64,000 nucleotides of DNA from Plasmodium brasilianum (GCF_023973825.1 NC_090125.1:62001-126000); one strand, 5' to 3'. Shown: positions 13,701-28,400, counted from the first letter of the stretch. The notes: a model not told the origin generated them from the letters alone. Translations and numbers: made by a program.

Positions 13701-15763
13701 TTATTCTAACTTTTTTTTCCCTTAAATACCCTTTTATATATGTAACATCCAAGGGAATTAAATTAATGGATATACGATAAATAAATAATATATAAAAAAT
13801 TACATTATAATTATAATGTTTCCACCAAATTAAATTGTAATATCAAGTAAGAGTATTTATTCTACTATATTTCATTTTTATTCATTTTATAGAAAAAGAT
13901 AAATAAAACATGTATTTCCATAAATGTAAAATCAGGTAACATGATAATATGTAAAAATTCATAAAAATAGAAAAATAATTTTTCTTTAAATGAAGTTCTA
14001 GATACAAATCCATTTTATACTTTCCATGTAATTTATCTTATACATATTACTTTACATGTGATATTTTAGTAATGCTGGCTTTTTTGTTCGTCAGGTAAAA
14101 ATTTCAAGTACTGCTATAATTTATTAATTAGAAATTTCAAATTAAGAATACATTTTATTTACTTTACATAAGTATGTATAGTTTTAGACGTTATAACACA
14201 TCTAAGTTGTAGTTATTAATTTATATGGGAGTTTTTTGTATGTTACATATTATCAAATTTAAAATAATTAAAAAACATATATGTATTGCGGAAATAATTA
14301 TAAATTATTGTAACATTGTCATTTTCATATAAAAAGAATAAATCCATGGATTTTAACGACAAAGAGTTACCAGATTATATTTTTCATTACAACTTTAATA
14401 ATCATAAATTTATATAAAAGTAGGTTCCACATATATAATATATACTACTAGTAAAAGTAAAGACACTACATAATTTATTATATTTTTTTAATTTTTATTT
14501 TTAATTTTACAATATTATATATATATATATGGGATTATGTGTATTTCAGTTTACAAAATTTGCTACAAAAATAAATAAAAGTTATAATGTTTAAAATACA
14601 TAATAGAAAAAGCTACAATAAATATTCTATTATGATATATATTCTGCTCCACTAAAAACGCGTATATTCAAAAACCTTAAATATCTACAGTATTTTTAGT
14701 TAAAAATGTGATGTGTAAAATATAACTGTTTTTGTTACAAAAACGAATATTTATTTTTATTATTTTACAATAAAAAAAAATATATATATATATTTATTTA
14801 TTTATTTTATAATAGTACAATTATTTCTTATATACACATATATACTATATAAATGAAATTAAATATTATAATAACATAATGTGATGTTTTTATATTAACT
14901 AAAAGAAGAAAAAAGAATTAGAGCATATATATATATTTAACTTTATATTATATGTAAGGTAATTATTATAAAATTCTAATAATAACACATTTTAAATAAT
15001 TAAGTATTAAATGTATAAACGTCTATTTGGTTACAAGAATTTGTAATACTCAGAATTATTAGTTAACTATAAATGTTTCATTTTTTTAACCATTAATTTT
15101 TTATTACAATATTATATCTCTATATTTTATGAATTTAATAATTTAAACATATATTAAAAACGTATTTACAGTAAATACGCACTATAATATATTTATCATA
15201 ATATTTCATCTATAATAAAAATAAATTAATTTTGCTTTCTACAAAAACTAAAAAAATTATCCACTTTTGATTTTACAAAATACAGAATAAGTCATGTATA
15301 ATTAATTTAAAATGTATAATTCATTTTATTAGTTTGGCGACTAAATTACTAATTTAATCTAAAAGAAAAGTAAATGTAAATAAAGCACGTCCACATTATA
15401 AGATTAAAAACAAGTAATTATAAATAAATTTAACGAAATAATATTAAATGAACTTTTAGTAGTAACTTTATTAAACGTACTTATATTTCCTATACCAATA
15501 TTCTTATATGCACAAATATATATTATGATAAAATATTAAATTCTGAGAATTCCTAAAAATACCAATTTAAAAAATAAAATAATTAAATTAACAAAAATTT
15601 AAAAAAATATATACTTTTATTTTATCTTAAAACAGTTATGCATATTCAGGTTGTATTATACAAATTAGTTAACTGTAAATACTCTTTTTATGAATGTAAT
15701 ATTTTTATAAATACTACATAAGTTTTTTTTAAATTTAAAAATTATTCCTTGGAATGAACTTGA
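13001..15763. other. Intergenic, pir 3' flank and exported-protein 3' flank
   Basis: No gene seen. The first about 700 bp matches the downstream flank of the intact pir. At 15505-15545 is the TATGCACAAATATATATTAT block shared with the other two exported-protein loci. A TA-rich run occurs at 14776-14800. Confidence 0.5.
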
Positions 15764-16661
15764 CTAAAAATAACAAAATTTACAATTATTTTCCTTCATC
15801 TTTTCATATTTTTCAATTTTTTTAAAGGTATATGCAATACCTAATATAAACAAAAATATTACAAAAATTAAAACTACTGAACCAGCTACTAAAATATCTT
15901 GAGATACTGGAAATGTTTTACAATCCGCATTTCCTACCATGCATTTATGTCCTGATTTACGAAATCCAAGACATTTATAAATTAAAACTAATGCCTTAGA
16001 TGACGAAGTAAGCACTAATCCAATAAATAAAGCAAAAAATATTGGGATAGCTCGTGAAACTATCATTCTACGTCTTTTTATATTATGAGTCATTTTATTA
16101 ATTTTCATATCACTTTTATCAAAGGTTTCTAATAGATTGAATATTTTTTTTTCAAAATATTTATCCACACTATTATGGGAAGACTTTATTTTTTTAGGTA
16201 CTTTGTTCCACTCCCTTCCATTTAATGCCGTTGTTCTAAATTTTTCGATTTTGGATACATTATTTTCATTATTTTTAGAATTATCTTCATTTAGCAATTT
16301 ATTATATTTAAAGTTACATCCTATAACATCATTTAATTTTATATACATTGAATCTCCTGATAGTTGTCTATTAGTTGTTAAACATAAATCTCCATCTAAT
16401 TTATACTTCTTACATAATGTTTTACTAAAGTTATTCTAAAAAAAAAAAAAACGTAAACATTTATTATTTTTAAATATATATATTTCTATACTAAGAAAAA
16501 AATTTTGAAAGCAAGAAATAAATAAAAAGCAAAAAGCCAAAAAAATTAAAAAAATATATTAAATATTATTATCATACTATACTATTATAATGGCATATCA
16601 AAATTAAAATAACGAATGCAAGGATTTTAATACTGATGAAAGACCTGTACATTTCTTCCAT
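15764..16661 (-). CDS. Plasmodium exported protein, two-TM, unknown function
   Basis: Exon 1 (16578-16661) encodes a 28-residue signal sequence (MEEMYRSFISIKILAF...) with a GTATGA donor; exon 2 (15764-16435) follows an AG acceptor, giving about 251 residues. Landmarks: RQLSG export-like motif at residue 51, an Asn/Lys linker, a YFEKKIFNLLETFDKS core, a basic NIKRRRM stretch, TM1 (SRAIPIFFALFIGLVLTSSS), a loop with four Cys (KCLGFRKSGHKC, ADCKTF), TM2 (VAGSVVLIFVIFLFILGIAY) and the basic tail TFKKIEKYEKMKENN. It belongs with the generic Plasmodium exported proteins rather than fam-l, but the order of parts and the EKKIF and KKIEKYEKMK blocks mirror fam-l. The frame is intact. Two broken genes of similar layout lie at 20361-21148 and 59933-60825. 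Confidence 0.82.
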
Positions 16662-19600
16662 TGTTTACATAAATATTAATAAGTATAGATTAATAAAAAT
16701 ATTAACAATATTCAAAATTTTTAAAATAATAAAAGTTGTTATTCATACAATTATTTATGATATGTTTATCTTATATATCTCAAAATGTATTTATATAAAT
16801 ATAAATATTATTAAATATTTCAATAAAAAGAAAACATTGAAGTTGATTTAGTATAATTTGTATAGGGGGCTATTAAAAAGAAAGTTATATATTAGAAAAC
16901 ACTTTGGATAAAAATAATTATAAAAAATTAATGCGTTCTTTATAAATAAGTGAAATTTTTTTTCTTTATTGATTTTTTTAAAAATGAAAAAAAAAAAAAA
17001 GTTTAGTTAAAATAATATCTAAAATTATTAAATCAATGACAATAATATTTAGTTTATTTAATAAAAAGCATACATTGTAGAAAATGGTCACAAATATATA
17101 TTAAGAAGCTACCTATTAGTTACAGCTTGTATGCAATTGATAATTCTAATAATATACATGTTTTTTTTATCGTTTTGCGATATATATATAGTATTATTTA
17201 TTATTAAAGTAAAAATAGTAGTAAAGGAATATGTTTTTAGTAATATATTTTTTATTATATTATATGTATGTTAGTACAATTTTAAAAAAATATGTTCTTT
17301 TATAATTATATATTTATAATGTAAAATTCATAACTAGTAATAAATATACAATTTATATATATATTTTGAAACACTATAATAATAAGGGACATATATGCTT
17401 ATAATGATTTTATAATATTATACATAGATGTAAATCCTATAAATAATTTACGCTATATAATGAAAAATTTCTAATTTTATATATTCCATATGTTTTTTTC
17501 TTTTTTAAATATAAATAAGTGCATATTCACAAAAATGTTAATTCTTCTAAAAAATAGAAAAACAAAAATCTTGATAAAATATTTTCACTATAATACCACT
17601 GTATATAATTAAATAATTTAAAAAATAATTATAGCCATATAATATCATAAGCATATTTAATCACATAAAATATAATTTTAATTTATATAAATGTATAATA
17701 TAAAACATTTTGAAATATAGTTAATATATTATCATTATGGATGAAAAATTTTGAAAAAACACGTCATATATTATTTATATAATAGATACTAAAAAATATA
17801 TTTTTAAAAGGAAGTGAAAACAATAATACTTTTATATAGCATATAAATTTCTTTTAACCAGAAGATTATTTTATGTATTTATATTTTTACGCTTTGTTCA
17901 TTATAACACAACTATTAATTATAAATTAATTATACATAGAATATAATTACTTAAAAAAAAAAAAAGAAATATTAATTTGTTACAGTTAATATAATTTTTT
18001 GGAATTACTTAATGAAATTGAAAATATTGAAATAAATATATATTTATTCCATTATTTTATATGTATATATGTTAAGATTTATTATAACACCGGTTTTATA
18101 TTTTTTGCCGACTTTTTTCATTTCATAAACAATTATATTGATGAATTAATTTTGTTTACATAAAAACGAGTTAACACATAAAAATTAGTAAAATTAAAAG
18201 TATAAAACTTATATTATTAAATAAATTATAACATATAAATTTTATATAATATATTGAAGAGAATACGTTAACTTTTATGTGCTTTCAAAAACATTTGAGA
18301 ATACTTATTTATTTTAAATTTTTTTTCGCTTTTCCTTCTATTCAATATAAAAATTTACTGATTTATTTATTTAATTTCATCAATATTAAGCATACATAAT
18401 TTTTCCCGTCTCTCAGTATATTTAATATTGTATGATTCATAATATATTTAAAACATAAATAAATCAACAATTACATACGAGAAGTAATAATATTATAAAC
18501 GTAAGTATATCTTCATTTATTGATCATGTACTTTATTAGTTAAACCTAATAAGGGGCGACATACATATATTAAAAATTAGAATTAAGCTAAATTTAAAAA
18601 AAGTTTGAGTAATATTTAAATTCCAAAAAAAAAACTATAAAACATACACATTAAATTTTGAACCTCAAAATATAAGCAAAGAAAAAAAAATAATATACAA
18701 AACACATTAAAATTTTTATTAGATCATAAATTTTTTTATTCGCAATACTAGAAATTTTAAACTCAATTTATGTAATTTCAACTATATCTTTAAATTAAAA
18801 TGTAATATGTAAGCTTTCTTGTGATCTTTAAAATACATTTTCAAATATACATACTCTGTAATTAATAAATCAAATATTAATTTTAATTAGGGTTTTCAGT
18901 TTAAATTTAAATAATCCCAATATTAAAAAAATAAGAAAATATATTATGTGAGATTCTGTTATATATAATGTATCAAAAACTATGTAAATTATTTTTATAT
19001 AATTTAACCATTAATATTCAACATATTAATATAGTAATTAAAATATTATGAAGCCTACATAATTAATAAAAGCATAATAATCCATTCATAAATTAACTTA
19101 TATATACTACATAAATTTCCTTTATGTTACTTTTATATAATTCAAGAAAGGTTTAATATAAAGAATAAACTCAATAATTCATATAAACCACTAATAGTTA
19201 TTAGTATATTCATTATTCTGGTACTAATCCGGTAAACGGACGCATAGAGAAAATATATAATGTATCAGAAATGAATAAATAACAATCTATACATATTGAT
19301 TATATTAAAAAATATAATTATAGTTAAAAGCGATTTACATTTTATTTTATTTCTGAATGAATTTAATTATAAATATATTAAACAATTTGTTAATAATTAT
19401 ATCTTTAGTGCGAACAAGATGTGCAATTCTCGAATAATACATACTAATATCAGACTAAAAATGATTCATATATGTAATAAATAATACTGTCAAAAACCAA
19501 GAAGAATAATGACAATCTCTTTTTTATTATGTGTAACTGTGAATTACCTGTAAAACAGGTTTGTATCTAACCATTTCTTATGGTTATATATAAAATCATA

Positions 19601-20360
19601 AATTGGACATAATTCCTTAGTTTAGTCATAAAGCTTTATTAATTCTATAACTGATAATTTTCTATATATAGATAATTCTTAAATACAATATTATTTTTTT
19701 ATATAGCTATTATTATACATTTAAATTATTTAGAATTTTAAACATACTCAAATCGTGTTTGTAGTAGGTAGGTATCACAATACATTTATTATAACACTAT
19801 AATAAATATTAAATTTACCTATTAAAAAAAAAAGATATATGCACATTTCTTTATATTACATAATAAAAAAGATACTAACAATTAATATAAACAGTCTTTT
19901 TTATTAATTTTATCATGAAATAATTATATTGATACAAAATAAAGCAAAAGAATGAAAACAAAATAGATGCCACTATTTCGTGTCAACAATGAGAATATTT
20001 CTACTAAATTAACTAATAATATGAAATGTACCTTATTATAAATATTTCATTGTACAATCATTTGTTCCCCATGCAAATACCCTTAAATACACACAAAAAT
20101 TATGCCAAAATATTAAATTAACAACAACCATATATTTAATATACTAATTTAAAAAATAAATCATTTAAACATACTAAAGAACATCAATACGTATTATTAT
20201 ATTTTATATCAAAATAGTTATGTAAAAATTGGAGATATTCTAAAAATTAACTGCATGTTATATTTTTAACGATATTATATATCTTATTCTTTTAAATTAA
20301 AAGTTTTTCTTACTAAAGAACATAACTATTTATAGCAAATTTTAGAGATTTTTGCCTTTA
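16662..20360. other. Intergenic, exported-protein flanks
   Basis: Nearly 3.7 kb without a supported gene. At about 17064-17085 a CATTGTAGAAAATGG segment lies 403 bp upstream of the gene, similar to one at 61165-61180. At 20090-20125 is the 3' block of the next exported-protein locus (TTATGCCAAAATATTAAATT). Short open frames (16636-16851, 19296-19484) look random. Confidence 0.45.
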
Positions 20361-21148
20361 TCATTCATATTTTACCTTTTTCATCAAATAATAAATAATT
20401 CCCATTATAAATAAGAAAATCATGAAACAGAAAAATACCAAATTTGTCTATACAAGAGATTCTAATTTGTTTATAGCATTTGACCAGTTAGTATAATAAA
20501 TTGTTACAATGAAAAATATCTCAAGTGCTAACCCTGTTAATAAAAGTAAAGACGTTGGAATAAATATTAAAGCTATCTTTTGGTATATTATTCCTTTTGC
20601 AATATTTCTATTAATTTTAGGGTTTTGTGTAATTTTATCTTTGGAATCTAATTAATTGAATATTTTTTTTTCAAAAAAAGTATCTACAGTATTAAGTAAA
20701 GAAGATTTTTTTTCGATGTTTTATCCGTTTCTTCTTATTTAATGAATTTTTATTAATTCCTGGTCTTTGAGACGATTACTTTCTTATTATTAGATACATT
20801 TTTCTTTGCTTCTAATAATTTTTTACTGTGCCTATTAACTGATGTACCTTCATAAGATTTTACACCCACCGATTCCTCTATTAGTATACAATTATGTGCT
20901 AAATATAAATGACACTTTATCGTATTTTACTTCTTATCCAATGACACATAACTGTTATTCTAAAAAAAAAAAAGTATACAATTAATATTTTGTATATTAT
21001 ATATTTCCGTACTAAGAAAATATTATTCTTAAAATTTAAATATGATATATTATTATAATACCTCATTATTGTTATAATGGAATATCCAAATTAAAAGAGT
21101 AAATGCAAGAATTTTAATAAAATTGAGAGACTTAAGGATTTTTTTCAT
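20361..21148 (-). pseudogene. Exported two-TM protein pseudogene
   Basis: Exon 1 (21062-21148) is intact: 29 codons starting MKKILKSLNFIKILAF with a GTATTA donor. Exon 2 starts at 20959 and is broken within ten codons (stop in LDKK*), has frame slips near 20700-20760, a TAA in the EKKIFN core (20652-20654) and a TAG between the two TM blocks (20448-20450). The recognisable pieces are FFEKKIFN, a KIALIFIPTSLLLLTGLAL TM1, a FFCFMIFLFIMGIIYY TM2, and a KKVKYE end before TGA at 20361-20363. It has the same architecture as the intact gene at 15764 but is diverged enough to be an old relative. Confidence 0.8.
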
Positions 21149-23200
21149 TTTTTACTTTTTAAATGTCATCATATATATGCAACAGTATAAATGATAACGA
21201 AATTTTAAATACTACAATTGATAGAAGAAACTATTTATATTATTATTTTTTACTTATTTTGCATTAACTGTAATAAAGTGAATGTTGCAGTTATAACATA
21301 AAATAAATTATACAAATGTAATATATTATTAAAAAGATTTTAATATAATTTATACATAGAGTTACTATAAAAATAAATTATTATTAAAATTATTTTAATA
21401 AATCTAAATAATAAATATTTAAAATATTTAAGTTAATTTTTTAATAGTATTAATATGGAAATTTTTTCTTTATTTATCTGTGCCAAAAAAAAAAAAAAAT
21501 ATAATACTACGCGAAAATTGAACAATAGAAAAATAAAGGAAAATCAAAAATTATTAAATAAGTCATAAAAATTTCTCATTTATTTAAGAGAATATATAAC
21601 ATGGAAAATACGTCTATTAATATATATTCAATAGATAATTATGACATTTTATGTTACCAAGAACATATATTAATTTTATCCATATTTTATGCTCTATTTC
21701 TTGTTATAGTTGATTAATATTAATTAAATGACAATGAAAATAATAGAAAAGGAATGAGAAGTTATGAAAAATATTTTTGATTACATTAAGTGCCTATTAA
21801 TATCTATACAAAAAAATATGTTCATTTAAGAGCTAATGTAAATTAATAAAATAAAATACATATTTACAAAAAATAATATATGAATTTATGTATACATTTG
21901 AAAGTAATACATTAATGATCGTTATATTCTTGTATAACAATTCTACAATATTATATTTTTTATCTAAATCCTAATACAAAAGATATTTTTTTAAAGAAAT
22001 GATTAAAAATTCTTAATTTCCATACATAAATTATACCTTTCAAAAATGTATATAAATATATACAGATAGATATATTAATATAATAATAAATAAAAAGGTA
22101 ATAATCCATTTAGTATAAAAATATTATTCGCAATTCAATAATTTCTAAAAAAAATATATATCCACATTTTCTTAAAATAGATGGTAGCAAAAAAACGTAA
22201 ATATATTATATATAAAAAGATCTTGAAAAATTCTAGGGAATATAAAGAATTTACTAATTTTTCTTATGAATTAATTTAAAAAAAATTCTCCTATTTTCAT
22301 TTTAATATATGCTGTTCATGAATTATTTTTTCAGAAAATATAAGCAGATATTATTTTCAAATAATATAAATAATACTTATAATGAGAAAATTATTATATA
22401 TCTTATTAATTTTACTTTTTTTTTTATTTACAATAAAAATAATAATTATAATAATATATTATTATTTTAAAAATTATATTATTATTGACAAAAAAAAAAA
22501 AAAAATTTAATAAATTTCAAAAAAAGAAAACAATTATTACGGTTAAGATATATTTTTTTTAATCATTAAAGTTGAAAAAGGTGATATAATTATATATTAT
22601 TCAATTACATTATACATATTGTAAAGTTCATAATGATTCATATTCACTATCTTTTGTACGCTTTTATGTATTCAACGATATATATTTTAAATAATTAAAC
22701 AAAGGTTTTTACATGAAAATTGGGATACCTCTTAAATATTGGTACAAACGAAGCTTGTAACATGTATGTTAAGAAATAAAATAGAAAAAATAATGAATTC
22801 TATATAATGCATTAAAATTAAAATGTTAATTTGTTCATGTTCTCATGTATTCTACGCTATGTTCATTCTTCTTAAACATTTTTTCCATTTCTCTTTTATT
22901 TTGTAATATTATTTAATTATTTATTTGTTTAATTCTATCAATAATATAAACATCATTTTTTTTGTCATCAAATTATTTTTTTCATAAATATTTATAAATC
23001 CTCATAAAACAAGTTTAAATCATAATTATGTATGTATAATTATGGGTTAATAGATATAATATTCCTATTATTTATTGGTGCAGTATAATGATGCTCAAAA
23101 ATAATAATCCCTTAAAAACACATTCTACTAAAAATTAAATTACAAAAGTGATTACTGAATATTTCATAGATATAACATAAATAATAAACTCTTAATTCCA
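20361..23200 (-). repeat. Exported-protein cassette copy A (matches 59933-62800)
   Basis: The pseudogene plus about 2 kb of 5' flank aligns by eye with the second broken locus. Paired landmarks: 22125-22280 with 61690-61850 (CAATTCAATAATTTC, then TAATTTACTAATTTTT), 22376-22425 with 61934-61980 (AAATTATTATATAT), 22610-22700 with 62215-62310 (TAAATAATTAAACAAA), and 23110-23175 with 62710-62775. Confidence 0.5.
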
Positions 23201-24487
23201 ATTCTAAAATTCAAATATTCATAGATGAATTATATTTAAGAAAGTGCTACTTCTTTTTTCTAATATTTTATTAAAAATATTTCGTTATTAGTTTGAAAGT
23301 ATTACTAATAATACTGACGATACTTTCTCTATAACACTTTAAATGATATAAATTAATTTCTTAATATAATTGTAGACATATTAATATTAAAAAAATGTAA
23401 ATAAATACCTACTTATTATTGCATTAACGTAAAAAGTATATATATATATTTTAATTATACCATATGACAATTTATATTATTACAGGCTCATAATGCAATT
23501 ATATAAATACTCTATTAACAAAAGATGAAGAAAATAATTTTTTATATTGCCTATTTATATGTTATTAAAGTTAATTAATTTATTTAATTTTTGAATAACT
23601 TAGAAAAAGCAAATAGCTGTTAAATCGTAACATATTCTTTAATTTCAGTATAATATACGATTAATTCATTTTCACAAATTTAAATTAACACTACAATTAG
23701 GAGCAATAATAATATAATAATTGTTTTTATCTCATCATTAAATTGTAATTATATTAAATCTTAAGGTTACAAAGTAATATTAAATAATCTATAATTAAAA
23801 AGTATATTATTTTATTATATACGTATAATATCACACTTATGCGATTTAAAAAGTACCAGAAGTCTGTTTAAAAGATTTTCACAATTTTTACTTTTTATGA
23901 CATATTTCATATAAAGTGTAATCTATGGAATAAATATGAAGACATATTTAGTGAAAAATAAAACATATCCTTACCTCTGTAAAAAAAATTATTTATATAC
24001 ATTCATTCAAAGAAAAAACAGACCTATTTAATGTCAATTTAACAATGATATTATATTTCTTTAATAACCTAAAGTAATAATCATTTTATAATAGACCTAG
24101 TTAAAAAATGTAAAGCAAAAAATTTTTAGTCAAATAGAAATTAACATTAATAAAATTATATGAATTATTCAATTATACATTAATTTTAATTCAAATATAT
24201 ATATTTTTCATGAGATATATTTTAATTCAAAAACATACGTATAGTGTCAAAATATTTAATAAAGTTGAAGTCTTCCATTAAAATACAATTGGAAAAGTAA
24301 GAAAACATCAAAAATTCAATTTACAAAAAAAAGCTGAGACATATATTATTACTCATTTCTATAAAAAATACAATCATGTTTAGATGTATTTATATAATGT
24401 ATTAAGTAATTATTTTTCTTCAGTTTATTACTAATTATATTTTGCTACCTACTAATTACCATTTTTCAAAAAGATACATATTACTTT
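21149..24487. other. Intergenic, duplicated 5' flank and fam-l 3' flank
   Basis: No gene. The first about 2 kb is the duplicated flank described for the exported-protein cassette. At 24150-24175 (ATAAAATTATATGAATTATT) and 24321-24340 are 3' blocks of the fam-l pseudogene. Confidence 0.45.
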
Positions 24488-25445
24488 TTATTCTTGTGAT
24501 TTTTTTCTGAACTTGATATTTTCATATTTTATAACTTTTGTATAGTAATAAATCATCCCTAATATAAATATGACATCTAGCATAAAGAAAGGTAAACAAT
24601 ATAAAAAAATATTCGATATAAATCTTATGGTAGAATGTTCTAAATCAATGAAAGAGAACAACGGAATAATATATCCTTCTAAAGGACCATTATCAGAGCT
24701 TATTAAAGGGATATTTAAGGTTAACAACCCTGATAACTCCAACGATCCTTTTTGTAAAAAATGCTTTAATGAAAAATCTAATATGGGTATTATCTATAAC
24801 AATATAAATAGTGAAAATAAAACAATTTTTATTCCTCGTTTCCTACGCATTAATTTTTCATATTCCTTATAATTAATTATCTTGTAGTTTTTAAGGCTAT
24901 CTTTATAATCAAGTTCTCTGAATATTTGTTTTTCAAAATAGGAATACTTTTTCGTTTTAGTATACTATATTGATTTTTCTGAGTTTTTTTACTGTACCCC
25001 TCAAAATATAACAAACCTTTATGTGAATGTCTGTGTCTTTCAGTTTTTTCTTTTACATTATTACATATATTTTTTTTTCTGTTAAATCCATTATTTGACA
25101 TCCCTTTTTTTATCTTTGAAATATTTATATCCTTCTCTTGTTTATATTTCGATAACAATCAATAACTTCTTGCATTTATTGTTCTACCAGGTTTGTACTT
25201 TTTATTCAAATATTTATTAAAAGTTTTCTAAAAAAAGTAAAAAAAGTAAATATTCTTTATTTAAACAGACAAATAATCTCATTATAAAAAAACGAATTAA
25301 TTGAAATAAACAATAATAAAATTAATAATACAAATTTCTTTGAATAATATTAGTATACTATGAAGTCTCAGAAATTACATACCCATGTTAGAAGCATAAA
25401 CAATGAAATTTCAATAAATAAGAACAACTCAATTTTTTGTTTCAT
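24488..25445 (-). pseudogene. fam-l: fam-l pseudogene
   Basis: Exon 1 (25359-25445) starts MKQKIELFLFIEISLF but has TGA at 25368-25370 near its end; donor GTATAC. Exon 2 (24488-25227) has TGA at 25159-25161 exactly where the RxL arginine codon sits, then LLSKYKQEKD; a one-base slip near 24955; and TAG at 24794-24796 inside TM1. The fam-l core survives in the shifted frame (KKYSYFEKQIFRELDYKD). The last open piece (24488-24742) holds the loop, TM2 and the YYYTKVIKYENIKFRKKSQE tail. The loop is short, around 45 residues. Three stops plus a frameshift make it non-functional. Confidence 0.87.
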
Positions 25446-28400
25446 CCTATATGTTTTAAATATTTTAATGTATTCAGTATGTATTATAATTATAATTAAG
25501 TATTATGCATACAATGATGTTATAATAATTTTATATTTATGAATAATTAATATTTTTTAATACTATTACGTGCTCTTTTAACAATGCATGTATATTCAAA
25601 ATAAAAACATACATATTTTAAAATGTATATTTGAAAACGCTGACCAAGTTACAATCGTGGCTATAAAAAAGATTTCCTTAATCAGGTGATAATAGATCAC
25701 ATATAATAAACAGTTTTGTAAAGAATTCTAACGAACAAGTGTTCAATAATAATAATTTTGGCAAATATAAAAGAAGTTCTTGAATAAGATAATTAAAGTG
25801 AAATGTTAAAAATACTAAAAAAAAAAAAAGATTAGAATAATATTTTTTAAAAATAAAATTTCATATATAATGATACATAAGAGAACATAATTTCAAAAGA
25901 ACAGTAAAAACAACGAAGAACTAATTTAATAGTGTGAAAAAAAACATGAAATTAAAGTAAAAATATTTTGTACAAAATTAAAAATTATGAAATATGTATG
26001 CATAAAATATAAAAAAGCACAAATTTTAATTGTATTCCTTTTATTCATATAAATGTTCATCATGAATACTGTTAGAATAAATAGTATTTTGTATGATAAT
26101 TTTATATATACAAATGGATATGCAAGAAAAAGGTAACTTAATTATTAAAAAATCGTAACATGAACTGTAGCTGCAATAGAAAAACAGGATTACCATTAAA
26201 TTAGCTTAACAATATTAATAATAAGATTATCTTATCATTTAATGTACGAAAAAATATACATAGTAAAATGTATACTCTTGTAATTAAATAATGAGAATGA
26301 AATATATTATGGAACTCAATATTTGAAAAATCGGTGCTATAACCTCAGAATTGTATATTAAACATATTATATATATAACAACAAAATGATATCCATTATT
26401 ATTAAACGATATTAATTAAACCTTAATAATAATATTATATATATAATATTATGATAACTTAGATAAATGATGCCTATTCCTTTATTAGTTAAAGCACATT
26501 AAAAAAATTCCTTCTATAATATATTTTGAGTCTATATTTATAAACATAAATAAAAGAATATTCATAGTATTACAATATATATGTTATAATATAAATTATT
26601 GCATTATATTTTTCTTTTTTGTTATTTTATAAAAACAATTTTAGTATAAGAATACATCGATTATTATAAAGTACAGTATAATATAATATGAACTATAATT
26701 TTAAATTCGTAAGGGCCTTTTACATTAACATATACCACATTTACTACATTGTACATTTATACATATTAAATACAACAATATTATTATACGTTATTTAAAC
26801 AAACTAAAGTATGTTGAATAGAATTACTTATATTTTCATCTACATGCTTTTCTACATTATATATATATATAGATAAAACAGATTCTTCAATCTTTTTTAC
26901 GTAAAAGATTTACATATTCATTATGCTTATTTTGCAATTAAATATATTTTTTTAAATATACAAATAAAATAATCAAAGTTATATGAAAAAATTTTAAATA
27001 AATTTTGTAAATATTTATTAATTTTTCATTATTTTAAATTAAAGATTATAAATAAAATTCAGTAATATAGAATAATTTTAATCAATAATTCAAACAAAAT
27101 AGAGATAAATAGATCAAAAAAAAAAAAAATATTTTAATATATTTATAAAATATTAAAAAAAAGAAAAGAAAATATAGTTTATAAATATCTTAAAACATAT
27201 TTTATGTAGTTCATATATAATTTTCCAGATGTTTTAGAAAATTATATATTTTTTTATGTTGCCACATATTCATCCACTATAAAAAGTTCATAATATATAT
27301 AATACTTACCATATATCTAAATAATATATTTACATATATGTAAATATATAATATTTTATAAAATAATAAACTATTTCCGCATAAAATATCCGTATACTAC
27401 TATTAAGTAAAATCTTAAAAAGAAAAAAAAAGTGGCATATATTATAATGGATTAAAATAAAAAAAGTAAAACCAGGGGTAAAATATTTTTATAGAATTAA
27501 TTTTAATAATAAATGAAAATAGAACATTTATACATAAAATTTGCTAATTAATCATAATCATAATAACATAATTGTTTATCTAAAATAATTAGTTACAAAA
27601 TTTTTTTTATTAATTTTATTTTATTAATTTTCTGACCATTATTCATCCCTTAAGTACTTTTTCAAATGAAACATTAAAATGAAAAAAAAATGTATGTACA
27701 TTACAATAGAATATTTTATGATGCTTTTTATATACTTAAAGTGTTCTCTAATTTTATTTATCAAATTTTGTTTTAAAAAGTACTATAAATTTATGCATTA
27801 TTTGTTCTTAAATTATATATTAAATAATTATTTATTAATAGTAATACAAATATGTTTGCATATATGTATAAAATTCAAAAAAAATAATAAAAATAAATAA
27901 TATTTTAGGCTGTATATTCTAATGCACCTGTAAATAATTAGAGAAAAATAATTATGAGCCTTTAGTTTTTTTGATATTATATAATGTAATATATAATTTT
28001 ATTAACATGAAATTATTATATTATTATTTCTTATTGAAAAGTTATAATGTATTTTACATTTTCTAATGATATATTTTAATAAATTCCGATGTATTATATA
28101 GTGCTAATTTTCAATAGGTTGTATAGGTATCCTAATTTATTGTAATTTTTTAATATACCTAATTATACATTAAATAATTAACAATTTGTCTAAATTAAAT
28201 TATTCAAATATAAGATTGCTAATAGCATTGTACATAGGAGCATATATATGTAAAAAAATATATTATATTAAAAATATTTAATGACATAATGTAAGCCATA
28301 ATTACTAGATTTTTGGGTGATTGTTATATATAATATTAATAGTAATTTGTATATATTAATCGTATGTAAATTTTACTACTATAAGAATTTAGTATAGTTT

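Noticed and set aside
14776..14800. TA and A runs as possible telomere or origin sequence
   Set aside because: Simple runs occur everywhere at this base composition; no GGGTTYA-type telomere repeat was found at either end.
24488..25158. Two minus-strand frames as independent proteins
   Set aside because: Both are fragments of one fam-l exon 2 split by a frameshift and stops.
25360..25542. 60-codon plus frame
   Set aside because: Covers fam-l exon 1 in antisense and continues into AT-rich flank.
27679..27900. 73-codon plus frame as a gene
   Set aside because: Low-complexity Leu/Ile/Tyr/Lys/Cys sequence, no export motif, no matching flank element and no homologous copy in the window.
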